Of a stretch of 64,000 nt of DNA, positions 13,000-26,329 are shown piece after piece. The position numbers were made by a program, and so were the translations under genes. The stretch is taken from contig VZTI01000933.1 of the NCBI GenBank assembly GCA_013397865.1, positions 438,089 to 502,088 of the forward strand. The letters are read 5' to 3'. Source of the stretch: Struthidea cinerea. Taxonomy: Eukaryota; Chordata; Aves; Passeriformes; Corcoracidae. The notes under the pieces were generated by a model. It was given only the letters and a program-made list of their open reading frames with translations. It ran no database searches and was not told the DNA's origin. Each line of letters opens with the position of its first letter. Position 1 is the stretch's first letter.

Positions 13000-15900
13000 T
13001 AGTATTATTTTGTATTTAGAAGGCAAAGCTTTGTTGGATGAAAGAGATAGATGCCAAACTGTTTTAGTAAAGCTGCTGGGATGTACGGGAAAATTGGCTC
13101 AATGCATGTTTCACTCAGTCCCTGACTTATTGCTGTTTGTTTACATTTCTTCAGCAACCCAAAATGCACTTAAGTAGGAAAAATGTTTAAGAAGATTTGC
13201 TCTACTCTTTACTACAGCACGCTTTCACATGACATGGGCATTACTCTAAGTCAATTATTTTTTGCTTCATTGTCTTTGGCTGGGCTGGACTTCTCTGCTC
13301 AGTCAGTGGAAGCTGTTACAGGGCTGACAAGAAATTTCCCAGCTGAAAAACACACAGAGTGCCAGTTGAAACTCGCTGAGCGAGTTCCTTATTTCATCAG
13401 GAAGCCACTGCGCCTCTTCACTGCAGAGAGCATTGACTGAGGCATGAGGTCTCCAAGAGGCCCGTGGTTGCCTTGGCCTCAAACTACATTTGCCTGCTTT
13501 TAAGGCATCTTGCCCTAAGTACCAACCCTAGTTCAAGAGGATTTCCAAAGGAACTGTCTTTTCTGGGTTGTTGAAGGGTGCTCTCACTTCTTCCTGTGTG
13601 TGAAATGAGAGCACCTGGCTTGTTTACTACAGCAAGAAAGCACAAGCCATCACCAGCAATCTCCTGTAAACAGTGAGATTTAAAGCAGGAAACACAAAAA
13701 GGTGACCCATTCAAGGTACACAGGGAGGAACAGCAAAGCTGGACAGACACTGGCTGCAAGAGAGACTCTCAAAACCCACTCCAAGGAAACTAAATACCTC
13801 GGAGCTCTTCGCTTTCCAAAATTTTCCTTGGGGATATAACCTGTCAAGCAATTTGCAGAGTAGAGCCACCCCTAGGAGTCTTCATCATTCAGAAATTATT
13901 GACATTAAATATATGCAACTTCCCACTGCAGGTTCAGGCTGTCCAAACAGATCAGAGCTGGATATGAATCAGGATCATTACCAGTTCTTAGAGTCCACTT
14001 TTCTGTCTGTTCATCCCCGTGGCCTCAGCCCTTCACATGTAAATGCCACCTGTGCCCCGCTGTTGACATTAATATGTCCATAAACTCCTTCCAGCTTTAT
14101 GGCTGATCTGCAGACTTCACTGAACTATGGCACTTGCACATATGATGGGTTTTGTCTACACTTCCAGGAACTGCAGCCGCATTTCCCAGTCTCCATCTGT
14201 CTGAATTTGGCTTGGACAGAACCACTTCTCTGTACAAGTTAAAAAAAGTGGAGTTCCTATGCCCTAAGGTCAGAATTTTGTCAAAGCACAGATTCGTGAT
14301 ATAACTTTTTTAGGCTATAAAACATTCAAGAGACTGACAGCTCCAGACTACATTTGTTTCAGGAGAATAACTCACAGAAAAGTTACAAAGGTTGCTTTTA
14401 GGCATCTAGTTTATATTCAAAACTTGATTTACCCCTGAATGGTCCTTTGTAAGCCATTTATGTTTCCCATTTAAAATAGAGTAGCTACAAATTCTTCTGT
14501 TATCTAAGCATGTCAGAAATGAAAATTAGATTGTTTTTTGCATTCCTTTTATCACACCAGCTCGCTTCCACGCCACACATGAAAGCTTGGTCTCTGCTTT
14601 CTTCTAGCCAGAAGCATTTAATCCTCTTAATGGGTGACTCACCCGACTTACTTAGTCTGGTCAGAGAGGAAATCATCTGCACAGCCAAAGAATTACAAGT
14701 ATGGAACAACACTGCATGAAATTACCTCAAGGATTTCCATATGGTTCTTGCTGTCTACAAGACTATCCCACCTAATAAGCCCAGGGGATTCAGATAATAT
14801 ATTTACAAACCCTACTTTCATTGATTTTTTTTTTTTTTTTTAGTCGTTTCCTCTCCTCATTAAACGAGACAGATACCCAATTTGAAGTCAGTGGTTAACA
14901 GCTAAAAGCAAATTTTGTAGGCTCTGTAGCAAGTAGGAGTGACAAAAACACCTCTTCTATCACTTCCTGTAGGTCAATAAAATATAACATGATGAACCAT
15001 CTGCTGCTTGTATAATGGGTAAAGGCTGGAATAACACATCAGAACTAATCTAGTCTTTTCAGGGTTATCTTCATGAGTTTTAAATGTAACCTCCCACTGG
15101 CTAGATGAAAGAGCTGACTTAGCTCTGGAATAGCTGAAGTCATTCTCTGTGCTAACAATCTTATCTGCTTCCATTCTCACTGTAACCAACTCACCAGGCA
15201 GTAAAAATATAAATTAAATTACCAAAATTACCTTCAGGCATTTCTCACAAGTCCCTAAAATAGACTAGTATTTTAACAGCACAGCCAAAGAGGTAAAAAC
15301 AGGGAAGATGCAACATTAAGGGTCAAGTCTCACATTTGGGATTGCTCACACCTGGGAGAAAACCTCTGAGAATAACAAGGCAGGGGGCTCATCTGCTGCA
15401 CAGAGGCAGCTGGGGGGTGGATATCAGGCTGCTGTGAGGAACAAGGAGGGGCTGAAAGCCCCTTGGCTGTGCTGGAGGAAGCTGCAAGGCCTTGGCAGGG
15501 GCACACGTGGCAGGGTGCACATTGTGGAGCTGGTAAGGGACATCCCAGCCTCCAATCTGGCTCGTGGAGGGCCAGTCAGACACAGGAGGTAACACAGAGG
15601 CTAACACCCACCTCAGACATCACTTAACCAGGTAAATCCGGGAGCAGCTCAGCACCCTGCTGTGAAAACAATCACCTTTGGAGAACCTGTCCCTGCCCAG
15701 CTCAGGGGAAGCTCCCACCAGCTGCTATACACCATTATTGCTTGCCTCTCCTCACGCCATGAGGCTCTGCAGAGAATACAAAGTCTGTCTGTAGAGACAT
15801 GAGGCTTTGTAACACTGATCTGTGCCTTTCAGCTGGTGCAAAAGCAGAAACATAGGAGATTAAACTCCCACTGTTTCAATCTTATGAAGGATAAGGGAGA

Positions 15901-17113
15901 GTGTTTAAAAAACAGAACTGTGATGCAAAAGGATGTGTTTAGATGTCCCAGCTTAGTCAGTAGTAGAAATTACATTTAATTAAGAAAACAGTAACCATAC
16001 TCAAATAGCATTAACTTTAAACCAACTAAACCCATTAAATAACTTCAGCCTAATTTCTAAATACTATTATTTAATTACTGTATCTCTTCTGATGTCAATT
16101 TAAGCAGAAAATTTAGTCTCTTGAGGCATGTTGAACAAAGGCCCAAACATTAGCATCGGTATCTCCTTGTTATTTCCACAATTATCTTCCTTAATACTAA
16201 TCACTAAATACAGTTTAGAAGTGGTACTTTCTTTAAGTCTTAACTTGCTTTGAGTTTTCCACTTCAGCTGAAGTCAAAAATAAAATACAAGGAGAATTAG
16301 TCCAACAAGACAAACCTAACAGCTTCTCCCACCAATTTGCAAACTAACAAACCAGCTACACTGAAAAGAAAGTGAAAACCCTGCATATGCAAATGCTGTA
16401 AGTCACAGGGGATTTTTTGTTGTTTGTTTTTTTCCTTTTGTGTTCCACCCCCTGTACAACGGCAGTGGCACGCTTCAGCTGGAGGCAGCCTGGTAAACAC
16501 TCAAGCTGTGGCCTGCTAAAAGGAGAAATACTCAGACTGCTCTTCCAGGGGCATTTCTTCTGGTAATTCTTTATTTGCTTCCTCATATTGGTAGGTAGAC
16601 CTAAAGTAAAAATATTTTAAATATTCTATGTGTTTGTGGCTTTAGCATGAAACAGAGGGATTACTAACTTTCTCAGTGTTTCCATTAAAAGCTATTGTCT
16701 GAGGTCTTCTAGGGCTGCTTGAAACTGAAACTGAGGACAATATTCAGATATTTCAGAGCTTTATGAACTTTCAAAACTGCTAAGTGATAAATGCAGCTTT
16801 TTTAACTCTTCATTTTTCAGAACTCACACATCCCAGAAAACAGACATTAGCGGGAAAGCTTGTACAATAAATCATGGCTTAGATTGATAAACACAAAGTC
16901 ATTCAAAACCCATCAGTGAGCTGTTCAGATCACTGATGCCAATATAATACAGTTCAGTTGCTGAATGAAGTTTGCCTAAGCTCAGATGGGGTGATCTCAT
17001 GTGCATGTAAATTCACAAACCCGTGGCAGTGACATGCCTTTTCCAAGGGAAGTCCTTTACAGCTCCACACGTAAAGTGCCACACACATCTGGCAACAGTC
17101 CCACTGCAGGGGA

Positions 17114-17137
17114 AAATAAATAAATAAATAAATAAAT
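17114..17137. repeat. (AAAT)6 microsatellite
   Basis: Six perfect AAAT units in a row. This length is often polymorphic. Confidence 0.95.
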
Positions 17138-17824
17138 GCTTCCACCTTAACAGAAGATTATGGCCCTTACAAAAAGCAGACCTGACCTATCAAGAAGAAT
17201 CAAGACAATGATACAGAAAAGCACTGGAAACCTGGTGTCCCTGTATCACCTTGCTGCAGCCAGTTGGCTGCTGTCACCAGAACTGACATGATCCTTGTGC
17301 TTGGAGCATGCTCTGAACACGGCTGTGACTTTGGACTAAATTCTGCATACCAAGGGAAGGATGTCTTCTTCCTCAGTGTCACTCTAACGTTAGACCCTGT
17401 CTTTAAGCTATTTAATCCACCCAGCTAAGGGACATTGATCTGGTGTCTCATGCTGACCTCCACATTTTCTCAGTATCCTCTGTGCTTGCCTGCAATTAGA
17501 TCCAGAACATCCTTCTGTCTTACATGGGACTGTCACACATCCCTCACAAGCCTGCTGTGCCCTAAGGCATCACCCCCCCTTTCCATCCCAGGCAGCTGAA
17601 GGGTGTCAGGAGGGTTCTGCCCTCAAAGCAGGGACACATCTTTCAGCAATAACAGTCCCTCACTATTTCTGTCACTGAAAGTATTTAAATATTCTTTAAG
17701 AGAGTGATATGTTGTCTCCAAATCATTGTGTTTTCCCTTGGAGAATACAGAAAGGGTGGTTCAAAGAACACTAAAGTGCAGTTGTGTACTAAGGCTTAAA
17801 GTAGCCCAATCCCCAGCATTTTCT

Positions 17825-17851
17825 TAACTACCCACACTGACAGGGTAGTTA
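17825..17851. repeat. Inverted repeat, 9-bp arms
   Basis: TAACTACCC (17825-17833) and GGGTAGTTA (17843-17851) are exact reverse complements separated by 9 nt. No further pairing extends it and no function is implied. Confidence 0.85.
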
Positions 17852-20800
17852 GAAGCTTCTTCCCAGCTCAGTTTGGGTTTTAGATGAGTGTTCTAACTCT
17901 TTAGTATTGATGAGTATTATATATCCTCATACTGGAGGTACATGGCTATAAATCAGGAGCAATGTGCAATCCAAAGATTTCTGTTACTGAAGTGAAATTA
18001 ACATCTCGGGGCATCCCGGGCTCAGCACGTGCATCAACCTCAGCAGAGTCTAAAGTTTGCCACAGCTCAGTCAATCATCCACATACATGGAAACAGGCAC
18101 CTACCTCATCTGCAAAAACTGGGCTGAGATCATATGCTCAACATCCCACCTTCACCCAGACAGCCCAGGAACTAAATATATTCATTTCAAAGCTGAAAGA
18201 AACAGGGAAGACCATCATCACATGGTATTCCTTTCCAAGTGTAAGCTCTTTGTTTTACCAGTGGGTTTTGCAGAATCTTCTTCTGCTGTCATGTTTGTTC
18301 CCAAAGCTGCTTTACCTCACTTGGCCGAAATACCCTCTCACTGTATAATCTACTGCTTCTCTGGGCAGTTTAGGCCAGGTTAGCTTTTCTCCTCTCACTC
18401 AGCTGAAACACTGATCATGCCTATCCATGCCCAAGCCACATAATTCAGGATTAATCATTCCACTCTGATAGATGTCATTGACTCCTGCTCATTTCTTCAA
18501 CATGTTTTCACCTTGAGGGCTAAGCAAATGGTAATAGTCGAGGATAGCTTTATCTGGCAGATAGAGAGCACTTTGGAACTCCAAAAATATTACACAAAAA
18601 TGTTCCAATGGAATTGAAGAAAACAGACCAATTAACATACATTTATTTCTGACTTCAATAGCTACTTCCCATCCTCCATTAATTATTTCCTATTTTTACA
18701 ACCTCATAAAGAAAAATAATGCAACTTGTTTTTCTAAACACAGCAACAGTCCATCTGAAACCCTCCCTGGGCTAAGTCTGTGCTTTCCAGAGTCGGCAGG
18801 TGCAGGCAGTGAGCGTGACACAAAGCACAGGTTGTGGAATGTGCCGGAGAGCGAGGCCTGACAGCCAAGTGCTGCCTCCATCCCCGGCATCGCTGCCTTT
18901 CCTCACGGTGCCCACAGGCAGCTCCAGCACTGCCCGCACTGCCCTGACCCCCAAAAACTTTGCATTTTGCACACCTGAGATGCCTGTGCAGTACAGGCGC
19001 AGCAACAGGCAGTGCAGCATGGATTTATCACCAGGATATGCAAACCACCGCTTCAAAGTGAGTTGCTTCGGAATCAATACTGCGCTTTCCCAGAAAATCT
19101 AAGCAGCAAAGTAAACCTGGCTTTGCTGGCTGCAGCCTTAGTGCTGAGCCAGGTCAGGGAATATGAGCAACAGCCCAACAGGTGAGGGAAAGGAACAATC
19201 TGTGCTGAGGGAAAGGAGCAGAAAGGGCCTGCTCTGAAAACAGGGAGTCTGAGGGACATGGGGTGGCTGATTCCTAGGGGGAATTGCATGATAGTCTTCA
19301 TGGTTTTCTATCACATTTAAAGTAAATTAAACAGGAGTTTCCTCTTTCTAGCAAACTCCGAATGACCACATCTCAAAAGACACGCAAATTTTCCCAGGAA
19401 AAACTTGGGTGAGGACAGCACATAACCACTCACATAAGCCCAGATTTCTGACGGAGGGATATCCCTTCACAGCATCGTTAAGAAATAAAGCTTAACTATT
19501 TTCACCATTTTCCTTGAGCTACTCATCCCTAACCCAAACTACAAAGCTATCTGCAACAAAAAAAGGCACTGCCTACAGATACTGCAATATAAAACCAGAC
19601 AATTTGCTCATGCAGGTGAAAGCAGCACACTCTTGAGTGGGAGAGACATTTCAGAGCCACACAGTTATGGGAGCAGCTAAAATACATACAAGGGCTTCAG
19701 CAGCAGCTGGTAACATAACCCTGGGAAATGCTACGTGCTTCCAGGACATTATCTCATGGCTTCAATGGGAACTGGACACTCAGACCTTTTCAGAGCCTCT
19801 TAACCACTCAAAGACCAAATTGAGAATTTTTTATATGTGCTTTGAAGAAGAAATAGGAAAATATTACAGGAGACTACTTTCTTTGCATTAGGAAGATCTC
19901 TCACAGGCATTTGCCTGAATCAATAGGTGAGTCTACAATAACTGGTCAAGCAATTCCAACAGATCAAAACCTCAAGGAAACAAAAACAATCATGGCAACA
20001 ACTTAAAAATAAAGTCTCTCCTTTTTTCTTAGGAGAATAACATTTTTTGTTATGGAATTCATACAAGTTTATTTTTTAACACCCCCACTCCCCACAGAAA
20101 GTAAAATGCTTATTTGGGGATTATATTAAGCTGGCTAGCTACTTACAGTGGCTGTCTTTCTCCTTTCTCTCCATCCCCCCAAAAAATAAAACACAGAGAA
20201 ATTCCTTTCCTATTTAACCTGAACTGTATTTCTACTCTGAGCAAACTCTGACAAAAATAACCCAACCCCAGCACCTTCAAACACCTATTTACAGCCATAT
20301 ATTTCATAAACCAAAAGAGACCACACCTTTTCTGGCTCGATCTGGGGAGAAACAGGCTTCCTTGCATCAAAGAGAAGGAATCCCAATGCAGCAGACCAGA
20401 GTGCCCGCTGGCTCAGGCATTTCTGTCCCTCCTGCCCTCACACCTTGTTACCTCGTCAGGGTTGATTGGTGCTTTGCAGCTGAGCCTAATTAAGGCTCAC
20501 AAGGCCCAGGTGTGAGGGCAGCTCCCGTGCTCGCTGTCCCCTGAGCCCTGGCAGCTGTCGCCATCCTGGGCAGCGTGTGCTCCACGTTGGATGCCGGGTT
20601 ATGGAGGTTGCCCTCTCCGAGCAAGTTTTGAGCCTGACCTGCCGTCCTTCTCTTACACACAGACAGGGCTGGCCTCCTGAAAATGAGGCAGAAGATCATA
20701 GAAATGTAGATCTGCTTTAGCACTTACTGCAATATGGAATTATACTCTGGCCTTAGTTTCTGATTTCAAAAGCAATGCCGTTACTTTACCCTGGGAAGTA

Positions 20801-20935
20801 GAAAACCTGGAGACTACCAGGTCTCTTAAAAAATTCATGTTGTTTTCATGCCTTTTTCCTTTCTGCATAATTACTAATTATCTTAATGTGTGGTTCTGTT
20901 CAGAGTCTGACACTCCTGTAAAGTTGATGGGTCTG

Positions 20936-21324
20936 TGTTGGAGTGCACTGGGTGGTGGTGGAGAGACAGGCCCTGAGGATCAGAGAGAGGGCCTCTGTCC
21001 TGGGCCCGGAGGTGACCCTGGGAGTGCATCCAGGTCACCGGGGATGGACTGAGAGAGGATTGTGTGTTTATGGACAGACTGGGCCTATGAGAAGTGTTAA
21101 TTGTAGTTTGTGGCCTTCTAGGGCACTGTTGGCCTATTACCATAACAGGTAAAATCTGTGCAATACCCCAGGTGATTGGGAGACACTGTGGTGAACATCT
21201 TTCCTGTTTATATGATGTTATATCCTGCTGGGTGCTGGTATTTAGGGAATTCTGACTGCACAATAAATGGCTTTGCATCTCTCAACCTGATGAGCAAAGT
21301 CCTTGCCCATGAGTCATTATTGCA
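20936..21324 (+). mobile_element. Solo LTR, class II ERV family 1, copy B
   Basis: A 389-bp LTR on the plus strand, from TGTTGG (20936) to TGCA (ending 21324), flanked by the perfect 6-bp target-site duplication GGTCTG (20930-20935 and 21325-21330). It is the same family as copies A, C and D and, by eye, more than 90 percent identical to each. A TATA-like TTTATAT lies near 21208 and an intact AATAAA at 21262-21267, in the spacing expected for a U3-R boundary and poly(A) signal. It shares with copy A the string GTTATATCCTGCTG and the leader CACTGGGTGGTG. No internal retroviral sequence adjoins it. Confidence 0.95.
21262..21267 (+). promoter_or_regulatory. LTR poly(A) signal AATAAA (copy B)
   Basis: A canonical hexamer inside the LTR about 55 bp downstream of the TATA-like motif, at the position homologous to AATAAA in copies C (49115-49120) and D (plus-strand TTTATT at 62235-62240). 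Copy A has AATGAA here. Confidence 0.7.
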
Positions 21325-21330
21325 GGTCTG

Positions 21331-24300
21331 CATTGAAAACACCAAAAGAAAAGCTACAAGAAAGGAAAATGAAGAAACCTCACATTACTTGGCTTTCCCA
21401 CCTATAGTGCTGTGTGCCTATGAATCCACTGGTATTTTACTTGTTTCTCTTCAATATGCAACTTCTACATTTTAGATAACACACCAAAAAAAAGAGTAAT
21501 TTATTTTGTTTGAAGTTTATTTTAATACATGCTTCTGATTTCTTTTTAACTGAAGAATGTGACTTACATTTCTGAACATATGAAGAGGGGAAATGCCTCA
21601 GCATTAAAAACACAATGGGAACAATTTTAAAGCTTATAATTTCCATGAAACATTTAGATACATTCCAAATCTAAATGAGCTGCTGATGAGAGTTGTTTTT
21701 TGTGTTATGTGACAGCAGAATCCCGAGATCCTTGTTCAACCATGACTCTCACTGAAATTTAGGAAAAAATTATCTGAGCCAAGACAGCAGGATTCAGTCC
21801 CAGAGATTTCTCTGCAGGCCCTAGGGCCAAATTAATTCCTGATTTAAATCAGACCAGCAGAACTGAAGTCAATAAAATGCCACTGATTTATATCAGCTCT
21901 TATTTATTGCTATAAGCTGTAAGCTATAGCACCCATGCTTACTTCCATGCCTCCACTGTAATCATTTTCCACCGTTCATTAGGTGCATATATAAAAGCTG
22001 ACAGAAAACACAAGCCAACTGACTGCTCTTTGCAGAGCTCCAAATGTCAGATTTCCCTCATTTGCAAACAAGGTCTTGATCTTACTAATGCTGGTGGAAA
22101 TAAGGATTCCTATAACTCAGCCCCATGCTGCTCCATTGGGATAAATGAGAGAAAAATCAAGGACTGGAGCTACTGTGAGCATTACTGCTTGCATTGCTTT
22201 GAGGTGTGACATGCAGGCAATTTTAGGGCTGGCTCTTCCTGTGTTATCTCACTGGTAACTCCAGTTCTGGTTAATAACGTGAAACCTCTCAGTGACATTT
22301 CTAGACAGATTCCCTGTTATTTCCCACTCAGTTGATTTACTTTTTTTTCCTTTTATCATTGTTCTGCAGAGATGCTCAACACCAATTTGCATCAAAATGC
22401 CCTATAATGCCATTATTTATGGAAAATTACAAATCCCCACAGTGTCTGAAGACAGAATGGGGGATGCCTGGCTGTGTTCAAACAAGTGGTTTGCTGAACA
22501 CCAGTGGGGCAGCTGTGAAGGGAAACCCCTGACAGGCCTTTGGTTCAGTTCTCAGAGTGACCTGATGCTCCCAGGGTAGATTCCTTCTGGAAGGAACGCC
22601 CGTGATGGCTCCATGCCACAAGTCATGCGGCCCAAGAGGAAAGCAAGAGGCCCTGTCGCCTCACCAAGGCTCTCTCAGTGCATCCCTAATGCTTCTTCCT
22701 TGCACAAAGCTTCAAACCACAAGCCCTAGAGGCATTTATCCTCAAGGACCAGATTATCTTTCATCTGGTATAACCCGCCCCCAAGACATGCAAAATATCA
22801 GTAGATAACGACTCTGCATGAGTTGTTTTGGTCAACCAAGCCACTCCTCTGAAACTGAGCTCCTGCTGGCATAGATGTAGCCACTCTCCTGTGAACTTTT
22901 AGGCTCCTTCTCCAGAGCCTCCACTGAAACTCAGACTTAATTCATTATGTCCCTGGTAATGTCATAAACAACAGCAAAAAAACCACTTTCAATCTACAAA
23001 GGCAGTGTGGGAATATCTAGCCAACTAAGCTGCACTCTTTCATTATCCTAGTGGGTTGTAACAGTTCAAAGACATCATTTTAACATGTTGATCATTTATC
23101 TTTTACTCTGGCTTCTGTTAATTCTGAAGGAACAAGAAATAGTACAAGTATAGTGTTATGACTCTAATCTTTCTTCCCTTTTTTTTTTCCTTTGTTTTCC
23201 TTTCAGAGATACTGCTGGAGCTTCATTTAAAACAGGGAGCTCTTGTCTCGTATCCCACTGCCGCACAGCAGTGTTCTCAACTACGCATCATGCGCTGTGC
23301 CGTTTAATTTCTCAGGCATTTACTACTCTAAATAAATGGAACAAAATCCTAACAGTAAATCTGCAACACTTTCATCCTGAAGGCAGTCTTACTTACCTGA
23401 TGGAATCATCTTTCACAAGGGCTGAAGCACAAATCCTTTGCTCTAAATTCATGAAATATAAATAATCTTCTGAAAATGTCTCTTGTTCCGTGCTAGCTGG
23501 TTTTTACATGAGCATATCCCACTGAAAGATGGACAGATTGTTTGTAAATGAGTGAGTCAATATGACTGAGAGAGAGATGACTACTCTGGTGACTAAGTGA
23601 GGTAAAACATGGGAGCTCCAGGGAAGCCCGAGCTTAGAAAAGTCTTTCCCCCCTTTCAGTCTGAGTAGTTTAGATTGAATCAAAACTACAGCCCTCTAGG
23701 GGCATTTCAGTACATGGGGCTTGATTCTGATGAAGTAAATCAGTATAAGGATGACATAATCCAGCAGTCTGTACAGGAGCAATTGCCTGCCAGAATTTTG
23801 GACCTGACTGAATTTCCACTGGCATTACACTGATTTCATTGACTTTATCATTGATTTCAACTTGACTTGAATCAAGGCATTTATTACTGCCTCGAGATAT
23901 CATTAAGTTGCTGTGTAAGTTTCCTAAAAGTTAAGAAACTTAAAGAATATTATCTGAGCACAACAGAGCCAGGCTCTTCTTTGTTCTTATTCAGATATGT
24001 ATCTCATGTTTTTAAAAAAACTTCACTGCTTGCCTTATTCATGTCTTCAGGCAAGGAATATAAAGTATTAAGAAGGGTTGAGTTTAATTTGTTGATTTGT
24101 TTGAATGTCCATATCAGTACTGCACTAGAGTAAAAACCCCATACATGCAATTGTGTGCTCCAGAATCTATATTAAATAATATAATTATTAGTTTATTTAA
24201 TTATTAGTTTTAATTATTAGTCAGTACCTCATGTAAAGGTCAAAACTTTACAGTTGTCACAGTCAAATTGCATGCAGAAACTTCTGGCTGAAATTTTGTA

Positions 24301-26329
24301 GTTCAGTATTGTTTGTCTGAAATTGAAAGAAATATATGTACTCTTAAAGATCAAATGCTTGAATACCCTCTATTTTGTAGGTCGTGAGACAGCTTCTATT
24401 AAAGTTTTTCCCCAATAAGTGTTCTTGATAAAGAAAGTAAGATTAAAATGCAGAAGCTTAAATGAGAACACTCATCCAGCTGTCCACGTAGGCATCATAT
24501 TTTGAATAGTAATAAATCCATGTTTACCAACCTATACAACTGTTTTCTAAAACACTTCATATGCACAGTTCTCACTAAAGCAAACAGAACTTGTTCTGAG
24601 ACACTTCAGAGACAATGTCAAATGAATTTCTCTCTACAAGCTCCTGTACTAATCCAGTAATCACTCCTCAAGGCTTTCTAGCTCTGCTGCCATATGGTTT
24701 TCTGTGGGGAGAACATTAGAGTTGCATTTGTTTTGTTCACAGGAGCATCCTTCACTGGAACAGAAAAGCATATATTGTCAATAATCATGATGGTTCTGCT
24801 CCGCTCCCCTCACTGCACAGAGCTGACACCTCTGCTGAGTAACTCACCGTGACAGGGCTTCCTTCATACAACTCATTTCGTTACAGTTTGTGCTGCATTT
24901 TTATTCTCCCCAATTGACGTCTGCATCATCATCTCCTCTAATCACCTAAGCTCTGTGAGGTCCCCCTTGAATTCCTTAAAATTCTTCTTAGAATTCATAA
25001 AGCAAATCAATATGTATGACTGGGAGATGACTCTGCCACTCTCACCCTTGCAGCACATGGCAGCAATTATGTCACTCTAAACAGCCGGTGCAGTCCTGAA
25101 TACTTAATGCACAAAGTCCTGAAAAGGCATGTGGACAACGGCTGGCATTTGAGCAGAAGGAACTAAAAGGAGCAAAACTATTGCAGAAGGGAGTGAGTCC
25201 ACAGGAGGGGAGACAGATGTATCAAAGCAAGGGATACATCAATGTATTTATGAGCATTTGTCTGGGATGAGGGACTGCTCCTGAAAAGCAGCAACAGGTG
25301 GGCTGCCTGCGTGGATCAAACTCACGGAAAACAGGGCAGGAAAGTCACTGGATGTCACTTCTTCTCTGCAGAAATCCAGCTGAGGGAGTACGGTGCTCCA
25401 TCTGGCAGAAAAGGAGTCAGAGCTACAGAGGGGAAATTTTAACTGTGGCTGAGGCATACATCTAAACATAAAAAGCCTTGCATGAGAAAGATGAAATCTA
25501 ATTTTTCCCTTCTCTTTTCTCTTTACCATTTATTTTTTTCTTTATTTTTTCTCATGGGAGTGATTTTCTTCATCATTACTTGCTGGTCTGAAAACAGTGA
25601 AATATCTAGAGCATTTCAATTTTATCCCTAAGGGTCATGCCATTGCAAAAGGCATTTTACTACTAGGGCGTGTAACTTTATTTTGTCATTTGTTTAGCTC
25701 TAATTGGGATATGGATCATGTTTAATTTTCTAATTTTGTCTTTTTAAATCTTTTTGTACATGCTTGAGGTGAACCAAATGCTCCCCATTTGTCTTTTCTT
25801 TATTTCTGCTGTGCAGTAGAATAAGAATTGGAGGACATCACATCCTCTCTAAGATGTCTTGATCATGCTATTTTTTTCTTTGATGTATTCTGAGCGTGCC
25901 CTTTCTTTTGTCATATGCAGTGCTTTCTTGCAGCAACTTTTAACAATTGTGATTGATTTCTTGGCTTTCCTTTTAACCACAGTCTAAAACTTCTTTAGTT
26001 TTCCAACTGCCACCATCCTTCAGCTTCTGTATCTTGACATTTTCTCTAAAGATTTTTTAAATGATTCTCAAGAATCCATGGTTTGATAATTCTTCTCAAT
26101 GTATCTTTATATACTGTGCTTTAGCTGTATGTAACAATAAAGCACAGAGACAGAAAGCAAAAACTCAATTCAGACTTCTTCATAAATACTAATTTAAATA
26201 CTTCTGCCTTTCATATTGCCAGAGACAGTGGCAATTGCCATAAGCACAGAAAGCACATGCTTGGCTTCCCCTGTAATAATACTGCCACGTTTCTTATGTC
26301 TTCATTCAGCTCCTTTTCTTGAGGAAAAC
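21331..26329. other. Unique noncoding DNA, no gene recognised
   Basis: AT-rich unique sequence. A locally repetitive A/T block with repeated ATTATTAGTTT-like words is at about 24168-24225. Open frames such as 22292-22579 (plus) and 21176-21475 (plus, partly inside LTR copy B) have no recognisable motif. No repeat family was identified. Confidence 0.55.

Larger units (their letters stand above)
13000..20929. other. Unique noncoding DNA, no gene recognised
   Basis: AT-rich unique sequence without a credible coding exon. GC-richer blocks lie at about 15370-15640, 18780-18970 and 20395-20660. A T-run is at 14825-14841 and an (AAAT) microsatellite at 17114-17137. Two small perfect inverted repeats occur: 17825-17851 (9-bp arms, 9-nt loop) and 20481-20499 (7-bp arms TGAGCCT/AGGCTCA around AATTA). 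No interspersed repeat was recognised. Confidence 0.55.
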
